Shown here piece by piece: positions 21,924 through 33,192 of a DNA stretch of 64,000 nucleotides. Numbering within the stretch: position 1 is the stretch's first letter; each line of letters starts with the position of its first letter. A program made the position numbers and the translations under genes. The notes beneath the pieces were generated by a model that was not told the origin of the DNA, did not search any database, and worked only from the letters and a program-made list of their open reading frames with translations. Source of the DNA: Amborella trichopoda (lineage: Eukaryota; Streptophyta; Magnoliopsida; Amborellales; Amborellaceae); NCBI RefSeq assembly GCF_000471905.2, contig NW_006499207.1:747514-811513 (forward strand), given 5' to 3'.

Positions 21924-24627
21924 TATCACGACCCCACCCCTTTGACCCCTACCGTTCTCAACTAGAGGGCGATAGAGTGCAAGATTGCGAACACAGAGGT
22001 AGCAAACACCACTCAGGTCATAGTGGCTCAATGCTTTATAAAACGGTGATCAGTGCAAACTACAAAAGAAAGCAAAAAGTCCCACCAGAAACATAACAAA
22101 AGCTGGATAAGATAAAACCATTTCATATCCATATATAGTCTCCAAGGTCATAAGAAGTATCCAAACTATTACAACTCATCCAACGCACTACAAGCCTAAC
22201 CACAAAATACATAACTTCAGAAAACAACAACTGCATGGTCGATGACAAACAAACTCCTACACATAAACAGAGATCCACTCTTCGAGCGCGTGCTTTTAGT
22301 CCACCAAACATGATCACCTCCTGCCGTCCTCGACCTACAGCAGTTAATCTACAATGAAGTAAGCAAAGGGATGAGTTAAAAAGCTCAGTAGGTAGATCAC
22401 AGTATCTTGCTTCCCTTCTTAAAGAATAATAACTAACAACAAAGGTCAAAGTTCTATACCATTCTCATAAAACAAGAGTCGTGTATTTTAATCATATCAC
22501 AATTACATAATGGTTATTTTCATGGTGAAGCAAGCATGATTAGATATCAAATATCAAAGAAAATCATATGCACTAACCTTCTACCCAAAACTCAATAGGT
22601 CAACAAAATCCTACAGATTTAAAAGTACTTTTGGTTAAATAAAGAATCTCAACTCAGTCACAACATGACAATTGAAATAGACACCATTATCTCTTTTGTA
22701 ATAAAAAGACCACCGGTTGATTAGTCAACACTTGGCACAACCTAAACGACAATTCTAGAATTCCGCACTTACTAACAGTGACATGTCCCTCTTAACAAAG
22801 GCATAACTCCCAATTCATTAGGAATCCCGGGATGATTCCAAAAGAAATGTTCAATTATAAACACCCATCTATCCAACAACTGCAATTGGAAATAATTTTG
22901 ATCTCAATTGGTTAGGCAAAAGCTCATATCAACATAGATCAATTCTTAATTATGCCGAATCCTGCCATCAGTGACATACATTCACAAATCGAAGCATAAC
23001 TTTAAATCTACATGAAATTCTAGAATACTTTCTCATGCAAATTAAAGCACACTCAGAAATAATCCCAACAACTGAGGTTTGGGAGAAATAGGACTCCATT
23101 TGATCAGTCGAAACCCATGGGAATAGAGGCAACAATTCAGCATTTTAGTGAATCTGCTAACAGTGACATACCTTTGCACTTCGGAACATAACTTCACAAT
23201 TATGCAGAATTAGAACCAGGTTAAAGCATAAAAATCATAGTATACTCATGTATCTCTCAAATGGTTGTGATTTTGTGTAATTTGGACTTCAATATATCAG
23301 GAAACGTCTCAGTGAAATAGAAGCAATGTTCCTGGAAATTTTCACAATAAGCTAACAGTGACAAACAAGCACAAAATGAAATACATCTCCAAACTATCAA
23401 GAATCTCAACTGGACATAAACATAAAAATAAAATTAGACTCAGAGATATATCCAATGGTGGTAATTTGAGGTAATGCTAAGATCATTTGATGGGTTAACA
23501 GAGGTCATAAGAACCTCAATGCTTCCTGGAATTTCATAGTTCAGCCATAACACACATCTAAGATCACATCATAACTTCTAAACTATACAAGATAACAACA
23601 TGAAAGAAATTCAAGCATAAAATAGACTCACAAGAGTATCAATCCACCAAATTATATTCTCAACAAGAATGATAACAGGTCCTAACAATTCATACAAAGA
23701 AAAAAAAGTTTTTGGAAAAATAGAGCACACAGACATTCATGCTATACTATTCTTGTACCCAATCTCTATATAATATAATGTCTAATATCATGCTTAAATT
23801 CAAGCTATCATTCATGTCTAAAATCATGCTTCATACATGCTTAGATTCATACTTGATTCATACATAATTCATACATCATTCATGCTTCATACTACACTAT
23901 CATGATCTACTTACCTCACAAGAACTCCAAGTTACCCCCAACAAGCTCCCCCTCAAAGGTCAAGCTCTCTAAGCTTGAGGCTCTATGTGTGGTAGAGATG
24001 AGATGGGCTTTATTTATAAAAGAGGAAAGGGCAGCAAGTGACAAGTGGTGTGCAAGAGTTCATATGTGGCAAACATGGGCTTGCATGGTCAACAAGTGGC
24101 AAACTCAAGGCACACTAAACAACAAGCAAGGGACAAGTGGTGTGTAAAGAAGAGGAAGTCCCCCAGACTACTCTTTACAGCTGCGCCTGATGGCCCACAT
24201 CATACACGAAAGCTCACACACACGACAAAACACAGCTGGAGTTACACAGCCGGTGTTGGTCCATCTCTCTAAACATCGTCGGCACCACACACTCAACACA
24301 GCCGGTGATAGCATAGGTGGCAACAACACAACTGGCGATAGCACACTTCACAGCAGGTGATAGCATAAGAGGAAACAACACAGTCGTTGATAGCACACTT
24401 CATAGCCGGCAGTAGCATAGGCGGCAACATCACAGCCGGCGATAACATAGACGGTAACAACACAACTAGCGATATCACACTTCATAGCTGGCGATAGCAT
24501 AGGCGACAACAACACAGCCGTCAATAGCACACTTCACAACCGGTGATAGGTCTTACACACACGACGTTTGTCTCTCCTTCTCGTCGCCTCACGTGCTCAC
24601 CATGCTCAAGAAATTTTGGTTGTTACA
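21924..24627 (-). repeat. 5' LTR of E-4 (about 2.7 kb)
   Basis: On the minus strand it starts TGTAACAACC (24,627) and ends ..GGGTCGTGATA (21,924; the expected final CA has become TA). The body is A/T-rich. Blocks of the type 'CAGTGACATACC...GCATAACTTC' recur about every 150-200 bases between 22,770 and 23,590, with weaker relatives in the solo LTR (18,390-18,700). No gene is visible. Confidence 0.8.
24240..24550 (-). repeat. ~53-bp tandem array in the E-4 LTR
   Basis: Alternating units CACAGCCGGTGATAGCATAG and CACAACTGGCGATAGCACAC occur, with imperfect copies throughout. The array sits near the LTR start, as the 50-bp array does in the solo LTR, and shares the GCCGGC(T/G)GTG theme but not the unit. 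The minus-strand open frames across it are repeat artefacts. Confidence 0.8.
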
Positions 24628-24632
24628 ATGGT

Positions 24633-25811
24633 ATATAGTTGAGTACTTCCACTTGAAATTGAACTGATTATCCAAGAGATCAATATGATGACTTTTGAAA
24701 TGAGGGCCGTTGTCAGATATAATCCGATCAGGCACTCTAAATCAGTATATGATGTGATGTCGCATAGTCCCAGGAACTTGCTTGAGGGGGACTGCTTCAG
24801 CCCACTTGGAGAAATAATCTGTTATAGTTAGAATAAAGACATGACTTATTGTCGAAGGAGGGTCAATAGGCCCTACAATGTCCATACCGCATTATGAGAA
24901 GGGCCATGATGCCACTGTAGAGTGTAAGGGCTCTGGAGTGTATTGAACATGGCTTGAGTGTATTTGGCACACCTGGCACTTCTTGGCATAGTTTAAGGAG
25001 TCGGTAATCATCAAAGGCCAATAATACGCCAATATGCGTATCCGTTCACAGAGGTTAGCGACGGACTGATGCAATCCACAGACGCTTGAGTGTATCTCTT
25101 TCAACACCTTATTTTCCTCTTGCACATCGACTAATCTAAGAAGAATACCGTCAAAAGACCATTTGAAGAGAGCATCTCCTTCAAGGAGGGTTTATTTGGT
25201 AGGCATTCGACGCATACTATTGCATTCAGCACAATCTTCAAGGAATCTACCGTACTTTATAAAATTAATGATGGGCTCTCTCCAATCTTCTACCCGCTAG
25301 ACTTTCGTACACATTGGGTCGAAGAATTCCGAATCCCATTTTTGAACCTTAGCTGCTTGACTCCGTGCCATTTCTTGTTCAATATTGATAACTTATTTGA
25401 TTGATAGAAGCATTTCGAATGGATAAGATGGGAACTCGGGGAAGAGATTTCTCTCATCATCTGCATCTACCGTGGTTCTCAATTCAATGTGTGTCCATTC
25501 TATCACCCAAACAGGCATGGGCCCAGATGAGGATCACTAAATTGTAGCCCCGGGTTTTGCGAGTGCATTGGCCTATGAATTTAACCTCCTAGGGATGTGA
25601 CTCATGGATACTTTTTCAAACTGAGTCATATACGATTTTGCAGTAGCATGATAAGGCTTGAGAGTGTCTTTTCTCATGTCATAGATTCCTTTAAGCTGTC
25701 GTATCACCAACTCAGAGACACTATGGATCTTGAGCTTCTCCAATTCTAAGTCAAAGGCTATCTCCAACCCAATTATAGGGGCCTGCTATTCCACGTTGTT
25801 ATGGAAACCGG
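24633..25811 (-). pseudogene. pol: E-3, downstream half: end of RNase H and integrase (Tat-type)
   Basis: This is the 3' part of pol of a minus-strand Tat element; the 5' part is at 56,668-59,772. 25,767-25,573 is the RNase H C-terminal half ('ELVIRQLKGIYDMRKDTLKPYH', 'SMSHIPRRLN'). 25,125-24,892 is the integrase zinc-finger side, with 'KKCQVCQIHS' (both Cys kept). The first catalytic Asp follows in 'CGMDIVGPID' near 24,880. The frame continues with stops to a WKYST-like motif at 24,640, where E-4 cuts it. The reading frame at 25,811 continues in phase across the E-1 insertion into 56,668. Confidence 0.85.
25807..25811. other. Target site duplication of E-1 (left ACCGG; right ACCGA at 56,668-56,672)
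   Basis: Four of five bases match at the outer edges of the two E-1 LTRs. The interrupted RNase H frame of E-3 resumes when one copy is removed. Confidence 0.8.
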
Positions 25812-27059
25812 TGCTAAAAGGTATTTTTCATCAATATGGGGCCCCCACTTAATAAAGGCTTAGCAAACAGTGGAAATTTCTACAGTCTCAGAATAGCCTT
25901 GAAACTGGCCAATATCTTCATGAAGCCTCTCAAAAGACTCCTGCCAAGTTTCTACATATTTCAACATGTCTAAGATAGTGCAAACTGAGAAATAGTTCTG
26001 GTAAAATCGACCTCTAGCACCCTGAAACGGACCCTATGACTTGAGTTACATTTTTGGTGTCTAAATTTATTATGGAACTACCAACATTGGAACTGACACA
26101 GTTGAAAACTCTTAGGGGCCAAATTTTAGGTCCAACAGACACTCCAAGAAGAAGTTATAGACAAAAGAGTGAAACAAGAGGAGCCACACGCTATTCCCGT
26201 GTGGCCACACTACAACTCAACACCATAGAAGAACAATCATGATCAGTGACTTTTGACACTCATATCACCTGTCCTTAGTCGGATCATGCTCAAATTTGGT
26301 GAGCATGTTCACCTAGTCAAGATGAGCGATTTGATATTAGGCACGCCTCGTGATGACAACCGAGCGTGAAGAAAAGCTAGAAAGAAGTTGTTGATCCATG
26401 AAGAAAGTGCAGGAAATTCAGCAGCTTCGTGTCTCTCTCAAGCGGCAGGATCACGTGGCTCGCAAACCTAATCGACCTAGACCAATTCCATTATGAGCAT
26501 ATGGTCTCGGGCTATCATTGACCACAACCCCGTACATGGTGAACGGTCGGATCCTACACACGACGCCGATGAAGCAACTGCAAATTCTTTCACTGGAATT
26601 TCAGATTCTGATCAAAATTCCAAAGTTGTGAAATCTACGTTCAGGAACGAAATCGAGCTGCGTTTGTTGCCCTGTGATGGCATGTCAGTATAGTTTAGCA
26701 AAGAAATCATCGAAAAACATCAAGGAATGAGTACACTATTGATTCGAAGTTTCAAGATCCACTGAAATTCAAGTCACATGATCGTGCACTAAAAACACGA
26801 TCCATGGCTCAAAGTTGGTATCAAATCGATCGCCAAGCTGAGCTCTACAAGAAAACAATCATCTTACGATTAACTTGGAATCAGAACGACCCCGGATCAT
26901 CCATGCAAGATCACGCAAGTTCTAGAGCAACACAGGGACAGTTCTAGAGTTCCACGAATTGTTAAGAAGGGGCAAATCTATCATTTTTCACCCTATTTTC
27001 TAATTTCTTTTCATTCAATTTAATCTTAATTTTCAGTAATTAGGGTTACTTTTGATCAT

Positions 27060-27090
27060 CCACCCATGTTTGGGGCAAATTCTATATATA
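27060..27090 (+). promoter_or_regulatory. LTR core promoter of E-1
   Basis: CACCCATGTTTGGGGCAAAT lies immediately before TCTATATATA. The same ~30-base block precedes TATA in the LTRs at 42,250-42,275 (+), 44,092-44,120 (-), 54,593-54,620 (-) and 61,055-61,083 (+). Transcription would begin around 27,115, near the A-run. Confidence 0.7.
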
Positions 27091-27259
27091 CATACCAACA
27101 TTGTACACAGAAAAAAAAAAAGGACACACACATAAGATCCATCTCCTAGCAAAAGAGAGTTTTTACTGATTATAGTTTCTCTTTCTTCCCACTGTTGTGT
27201 CACGCTTGAGAGAGAGAGTGAGGTGAGAGAAACTTTTGATCGGTTCACTTAGGTTCGAG

Positions 27260-28165
27260 GTAAACCTTCTCTCTCTTCTTTTTCTTTTCTTCTCTCTCTC
27301 CTATTTTCTCTCTTCTTCTCTTTCTTCCTCCTCTTCCCCGTCTGAGCTCTCCTCAAAGTCCATGCACGGCAATGGTAGTGCCATGCATGCCTCTCTGGTA
27401 GCCTCACAGGTCGCTCGTGGCGATAGCAATTCCATGTGCATGTCTCTTTCTCCCTCTGTTCTATCTGTTTTGCGAGGCCTTCAGATGGCACTGCTCATCG
27501 CCATTTGCAAATGTATCCTAAGCGCCTCAGTGACAGACACAAGTAACGAAGCCTATCACTACCTGTAGGGGATTCACCCTATCGTGTGACCGTTGTAGAC
27601 GGCACTACCCGTCATCATCCGCAAAGGGTCAAGGCAATACTCGTCGTCATGTGCTGGCTTCTTCCGTGCTTCCCTTTGCTCATCATCATGTGCCCTACGA
27701 TAAGTAATTACCGCAAGATCTATGAGAATTTATCGTCATGCGTCTTGTTAGGAGCCATCACTGTTCGCTAGGGACATGTCGCCTCCTCGTGCTGCCAATG
27801 ACGATGCCCATTGCCATATGGATTCTTCCTCCCTTTGCCGTCTTTCTCTCTTCTCTTAATCATTTTCTCTTCTAACTTGTCTGAGGGTAGATCTAGCTTA
27901 TCACCGCCATCTCGGTCTTGGTTTTGAGTAGTATTGCCACCGTGCTGGTCCTGAGGACCATGCTCATCTTGCTACCACACCGAGTCGATAATTGTCTAGA
28001 TGTCATGCTAGCTTCGCCTCTCCGTCGAGTTTTTCCTCGCTTTTCTATCTTTATCTAAAACTTTATGTTTCATCATGCCCTCACATGAACATACATTGCC
28101 TTAAGACAACGGTGGGTCTCCATGACCCACTTGCCTTACAAATTAAACATAGAAGTGTTGTGCAG
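27260..28165 (+). other. Putative intron inside the LTR of E-1
   Basis: Donor GAG|GTAAAC at 27,260; acceptor GTTGTGCAG ending at 28,165; 906 bases. Donor-type GTAAAC is kept in the LTRs at 42,444, 43,924 (-) and 54,420 (-). The acceptor CAG is kept at 43,074 (-) but reads CAA in the other two copies. Known for the lineage: Ogre transcripts can be spliced. For this site the claim is inference. Confidence 0.3.
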
Positions 28166-28439
28166 AAAACAAGAGGATTGTTGGTCTAGGGAGGTGATTC
28201 CGAACCAGCTAAAGTAGCTGGGGGGCTTTCTTCGTGATCTAAGAGGGTGCCCTTGTGAGCCAGCCTGAGTAAGTCCTGATCCCACCTAAAATTTTTCTCT
28301 TATCGGTTGATATACCTGCCCTTACTATCGAGCAAGGTTATGAGAGAGCGATCTCAAACCCTTGGTTCACCAGAAACATGAGGTACATGCCGCCAGATCA
28401 TCTAGATCCGAAAGGTGAGATCGAGGCACCAAACCAGCT

Positions 28440-28457
28440 GGGCGACTCCACTGGGGA
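28440..28457 (+). other. Primer binding site of E-1 (tRNA-Arg type)
   Basis: GGGCGACTCCACTGGGGA, three bases after the LTR end; only the first T of TGGCGACTCC.. has changed. Confidence 0.8.
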
Positions 28458-28615
28458 CTTATTACCCGTTTGTCAGTTCTCTCTTGTTTGACCAATATCT
28501 TCTTTTACTTTTTGCACTTATTTCTATGGCATCAGGGTTGTTAAACCCGTTTATCCGGGTCAGGTATTTCCTTATCCCTGTACTCGTGGCTGTTTTGGGG
28601 AAGTGAGCTGCTCAA

Positions 28616-29477
28616 GTGTCCTTCCCCACCCTCCTCCTGAGTTGGGACTCACAGTTCAGCTCCAAGGTTCTCACCTGGATAGGTGTGAGAGGGGACTTAA
28701 AGGTCCTTGCCTCCCTGCTTTCTCGCCTTGGTGGACTCTCCACTAAGGCCCCTTGCATGGGTAGCACACCTGCTACCGTGCACCCTGCTACTGGCAAGTC
28801 TACTGCCAGTCATATTGCTGTGGCACACCGGAAGGCTGCCCCCATCACTCTCTCAAAAGGCAAGCAAGTTGTCATTGCTCCTGAAGTTCGTTGAAAGGCA
28901 ACCCCTTAAGCTCCTTCATCACCTCGAACCTCCACACCTAAAGATTCGGCACACGAAGGCAGAGGTCCTGAGATCTCCACCCCTCGCAGACACTTAAGGA
29001 CTCATGGTTGATCCACTCGAGCCGCACCTCGGGGAAACCCTCACGTTGCCTTGAGCTCCCATCCAGGGCTAGGCGTTCTCGGGCCAAACCCTGCATGCGC
29101 CATTCATTTGCTTTCATCAATTCGGGGCAACACTAGCTCCACGTCACCTCAAGCACATGATGGTCAACCTCTCCGTCCTCCCACCCAGCACACACAGCTT
29201 GACTCTGTGAGAGGTAGGCTTCTGCCTTACCCTTCACAGACACAAGCTCCTGAGTCTCGACCTCCTCAGGTTAGACTCATTGACCGAGCTCAAGTCGACC
29301 CCCAAGTCACCCGGACGACTAACTCTAAAGGTCCACATGCACCGTCTTGGTAGGTTCCTTTCCGACCTCAACTCAGACAGAGTCGTGAGCCAGCTCCTTC
29401 AGCTATCGCTCTCTCGACACCTGGTAAACACCTCGAGCTCTGATACTCCAAGGTCTACCCTAAGAGTAACATCTTGA
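28616..29477 (+). pseudogene. Leader ORF ('ORF1') of E-1
   Basis: Function unknown. The frame at 28,616-28,894 (starts MSFPTLLLSWDSQFSSKVLTW) carries the leader-ORF motif series 'GVRGDLKV', 'KAPCMGSTPATVHPATGKS', 'KGKQVVIAPEVR'. It continues after a stop, with further pieces at 29,051-29,353 and 29,280-29,477 ('SQTQAPESRPPQVRLIDRAQ'). The composition is Pro/Ser/Thr-rich. There is no recognised domain. It stands alone between PBS and gag, as the extra ORF does in Ogre elements. Confidence 0.55.
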
Positions 29478-29759
29478 GCCAGCCTCAGGTCAGCCCTGCG
29501 CATGGGCCCCACAAATGAACTCGGGAAAACGACCTGATGTCAGACTGACGTCTCTAGCATCCAAGGCAAACCCAGGCTGCCTTCTATCCTTGGACCCCAG
29601 TCTCTGCTCCAGTTCATAGACATGACCCTTGCATGTTCGAAGAACGCGGGGCAGTCTAGGTCTCTGCACTAATTCTAGAGTGAAGTCCACAGTCGGCTCA
29701 GGATTAAGCAGGAAAGGGGTGTTCAGATCCTGACCAAAGAAGCCTCTAAGGCAGTCGAG

Positions 29760-31990
29760 GCCACCACCTTTGATGACCTCCTTTCTTATAGCCCCTTCTT
29801 CCCTCTCCAAACTCCAGAGCCTGGCCGAGTCTAAGGGTATTGTTGGGTCTTCAGTACTCAGAAGCCACAGTCCCAAGACCGTCAAGACCCAATCCTCATG
29901 AGTTCGATATACAAGGCTCAAGTCAAGTTAAGGTAGGCTGAATCCCTCTTGACTGACTTGCCATGCACCACTTGCCAACCTCGGCAATATGTTGTCCCGC
30001 CAAGTCCTGACCCTCCAAAAGAGATGGTCAGTGTCATGGTGATCAATGACTCGGACGATGCTCAGGAAGAGCGGATGAACAAATTTGAGGAAATGATGCA
30101 TTCCATCCTTGGAAAGATGGAACTCCTAGATGCTTCCAGGTCCCCTTCTTCGATTGAGTCCCTAACTGGTGAGGACACAATTCCTAAGAAAAATCATCCA
30201 TCAACCTCCCAAGACAGTTCTACCTCTCACGGGGTCTCCCAAACCGACATAGATGCTATGGTGGCCCATAGCCTCAAGAACAAAGTCCCATGCATGCAGA
30301 AGACACCTCTCTATCAAAAGTTGTACCCTTCGTACATAGACCAAGTACCCTTCCCTCCGAATTATCAAAAGGGGAAGCTCCTCCTATTCAATGGTACGAC
30401 GTCTCTGCACCAGCATACTGCTCACTTCCAAGCAGCCTGTAGAGAGACGGACAACTCCTTCTCTGTCAGTTCATCAAAACTCTTGAAGGGCCAGCCTTCT
30501 AGTGATATGCTTTGCTTCCTCCTAACTTGGTACATACATGGCAAGAGATGGAGCAGTTGTTCTACCAACACTTCTACCAAGTCCAATGCAATGTGGAGAC
30601 CATCAAACTCCTCACCCTAATGCAAGACCCTAGTGAGCCGGTTGACAAGTTCATCACTCGCTGGAGAGAGTTGGCAACCTTCCATGCCACTCCCATGACC
30701 AAGAAGGAACTGGTCTAAACCTGCATACGGAACATGCCTCCCGAGTTTGCTCTACACGTAGAGGCATCCAATTCAACGTCCATGTCAGAGCTCATCTCCA
30801 TGGCATTTCGTAATGAGGGATTATTCAAGCATCACGGCAACCCTCGTTAGCAACCTCCCAGCTCTAACTCTCGTTCTAATAGTTGGGGCAGCCTTAAGGC
30901 AATAATCAGCGTGGCTGACACCAAAGGCGTGGTTCCTCAAACCCTGGACCTTTCCAAGGCACAAGCGTTTCCGACCTGGGGCAAGCAGCAATCCTACAAC
31001 AGCGTCCCTCCTACTAAAAATTCTAGGCGAAATGACTGCTGGGTCCAGCACCAGAATAAGGTTTACCCCTTTGACACAAGGTGGACACCTGCACTACTTC
31101 GACTGCTACTAGAAGAAAACATGATACAGTTGTCGACGTCCAATATTGCAGAGTCGGCTGGGCAGGAGGCAAATGAGAAGTATTACGCCTATCATAGGAG
31201 GATATGCCACCCCACTTACAACTTCTATAAGCTCAATGGCATGATCGAAGCCTTTTTCAACAAGGGTCAGATATAGCTTGAAGATTTGAATAGAGTTTAG
31301 GGGAACTGAGGTTTCTCACATAGCCACGATCCAAGAGGACGATGAGGCACCCGCTGTCCTTCGTGCATGTCACCCCACTTACAACTACTATAAGCTCAAT
31401 GGCATGATCGAAGCCCTTATCAACAAGGGTCAGATAGAGCTTGAAGATTTGAATAGAGTTTGGGGGAACTGAGGTTTCTCACATAGTCACGATTCAAGAG
31501 GAAGACGAGGCACCTGCTGTCCTTTGTGCATGTTTCTCCATAATGTTCGAAGAATGGCTCGTCACTTCCCAGGCATCCCAAGTTCCCGTCTCCAGGAATC
31601 GAGAATCTCTGGTACACGTATTACTAGATACCAAGCCATGATGTCAGCAAATGCACTGGCTTCCATAAGTTCATGGCAGAAAAGATGTTGCAGTGTCAGG
31701 AAGTTCAAGGTAACCCATAAGGACACCCTCGAGTCCCTCTTCCGTATGAGCAAGAAGACCTCCTGACGCCAGCTCGAGGAAGCACTGAGTTAGACCCTCT
31801 GCACGCCCTCTTCAAGGCAATGCTCCAACAAGGCCTTGTCACTCCCAAACCTGTCAGGCAGCTGAGGTGTCTTACTTAGGGAACGGAAACGCTCTAGTGC
31901 CCATACCATCAAGTATGGGGCCATGAACTCAATGAATGCTCTAGGTTCGAAGCTATAATCGCAGAGAAAGTCCAGTAGGGTCACATCGTT
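29760..31990 (+). pseudogene. gag: gag of E-1 (Tat-type, degenerate)
   Basis: This is capsid/nucleocapsid coding sequence. The longest open part, 29,949-30,620, holds 'DLPCTTCQPRQYVVPP', 'KFEEMMHSILGKME', 'SQTDIDAMVAHSLKNK' and 'YQKLYPSYIDQVPFPPNYQ'. A frameshift near 30,490 moves the capsid core to 30,512-30,718 ('VHTWQEMEQLFYQHFYQVQ', 'DPSEPVDKFITRWRELA'). 30,911-31,276 leads to the first knuckle, whose first and last Cys are lost (YYAYHRRICHPTYNF). A 163-bp tandem duplication follows (31,208-31,533). An intact CX2HX4HX4C knuckle, CPYHQVWGHELNEC, lies at 31,898-31,940. No intact protein can be made. Confidence 0.82.
31208..31533 (+). repeat. 163-bp tandem duplication in E-1 gag
   Basis: CACCCCACTTACAACT.. 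at 31,208 recurs at 31,371 and is followed for 163 bases by nearly the same sequence. The length is not a multiple of three, so it shifts the frame. It is absent from the gag of E-A and E-2. Confidence 0.9.
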
Positions 31991-33180
31991 TGTGCAGTTC
32001 TCTCGGAATGCATCCAGGCTATCGCTCCCATTCCAAAGACAGCCACACCACCAACCCCTTCTGAGTATCCACTAGACCCTTCAGAGCCTTGAACCTCTCA
32101 GCCATGGAAAGTCTACCATGGGTGGAGTAGGCTCAAATCCTTGAAACGTGAGGCGGTCTACTAAGCAAAGGCTACTCACCAACCTTATAGGGCGGTCCAG
32201 ACACCCTCTCAAGGATCTCAAAGGAGACAAAAGGCACCTAAGTTGGCTCGTCGAAGGAATCATCCTCCTCAGCCTCCACTTGAGGAGGAATATCTCAAGC
32301 CTCTTCCTCCAATACCGACCTTGTAAGCCTTTATCCCAAGAACAGCTCACCTCGTCCTTTCGTCAAATTAGGTGAACATCCCTGAGTCACCATTTGCTTG
32401 AGATTCCCCCAATATGGGTGACGACGCTAAAAGCACCCCACGACGGTCAAAGCCGGGGCAATACCTTAGATATCACCTACAAACTCCAATCCTGACGACA
32501 ATGTAAAAAGCTACCTTGAATGTTCTAACTCTTCTTCTCCTCCTTCCTCTTCTATTTTCTCCACAGGTGTAGCTCGATGGTGCTCTGACTTCGACACTCT
32601 AAACAAAGATTTCAGAGACTCTAGCCTCATTCAGCAACAACAAGAGCACCTCAGAGAGATGTTGGCTCAAGCGGCTGCATTCTTGACAGCTGACGATACC
32701 CTGTCGACACAAGCACAGACCAAGTCATCTTCAGGTCTCACTCCTACGAGGCCTGCCACATGATCCAAGTGCATGAAGCGTCACCCAGCTCAGAAGCACT
32801 AAGTGATCCAAATCACGAGGTCGTAGACTCCCTGTTCAAAGCTGACTCTTCCATCGCCTAGACTAGCCAGAGACCAGTACTCTCCCACACTGTGCCACTC
32901 TCAGAAGCTGGCATGACCAGATCATGGACTTCTACATTCAAGGTCAATGAGAATCCTGGTGAGTCTCTTGACGAGGAAGTCTAGGAAGCTGTAGAAGAGT
33001 GGGAAGAAGGCGGTCAGGCCACGGCTGAGGAGCTTGAAGAGATCAACTTAGGGGACGAGGCCGACCTAGTGCCGACTTTCACCTCAGCAAAAATATCCCC
33101 AGAGGAGAAAGAGAGTTATATCTCTATCCTCTGAGCAAATCGGGAGGTCTTCACCTGACAGTATCATGAGATGCCGAGTC
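31991..33180 (+). pseudogene. Linker between gag and RT of E-1 (protease region not recognised)
   Basis: Several broken frames. At 32,570-32,760 a segment parallels E-3 at 58,664-59,038 ('FD.LN..', 'LAQAAAFLTADDTL'). 32,940-33,130 is strongly acidic (Glu/Asp-rich) and ends in 'SPEEKESYISIL', which normally leads into RT in this lineage and is matched in E-3 ('SPKEKENFT' near 58,200). I could not find an aspartic protease D(T/S)G-type motif here; it is either mutated or lost. Confidence 0.5.
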
Positions 33181-33192
33181 TAGACCCTCAGG

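Larger units (their letters stand above)
20705..24627 (-). mobile_element. E-4: 5' part of a chromovirus-like Ty3/gypsy element
   Basis: On the minus strand the order is LTR (24,627-21,924), PBS (21,919-21,908), gag (21,819-20,708), then a break against E-0 DNA. The gag type (SELSRYAP.., two CCHC knuckles) and the tRNA-iMet PBS fit a Tekay/Del-like chromovirus. Pol and the 3' LTR are absent. The right flank is ATGGT, followed by E-3 integrase sequence. Confidence 0.75.
25812..28436 (+). repeat. 5' LTR of E-1
   Basis: It starts TGCTAAAAGGTATTTTTCA and ends ..GAGGCACCAAACCA, 2,625 bp. It has a conserved promoter (TATATATA at 27,083), an A-run leader start, a pyrimidine-rich segment (27,265-27,340) and an imperfect two-fold ~66-bp repeat (CATGCACGGCAATGGTAGTG-like) at 27,358-27,455. 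It aligns along its length with the LTRs at 40,991, 42,803 (rev.) and 53,240 (rev.). Confidence 0.9.

Noticed and set aside
24214..24530. Minus-strand open frames with repeated cysteines, like small Cys-rich peptides
   Set aside because: They come from the ~53-bp tandem array in the E-4 LTR; the Cys pattern is the repeat unit.
16259..24627. Possibility that the LTRs at 16,259 and 21,924 are the two LTRs of one element
   Set aside because: The first has its own perfect TSD (TCACC) in E-0 sequence, the two LTRs differ in most of their body, and the DNA between them includes E-0 3'-region sequence.
29490..29921. 143-codon minus-strand open frame
   Set aside because: It is antisense to the E-1 gag N-terminus, where the sense frame matches gag of E-A; it has no conserved counterpart.
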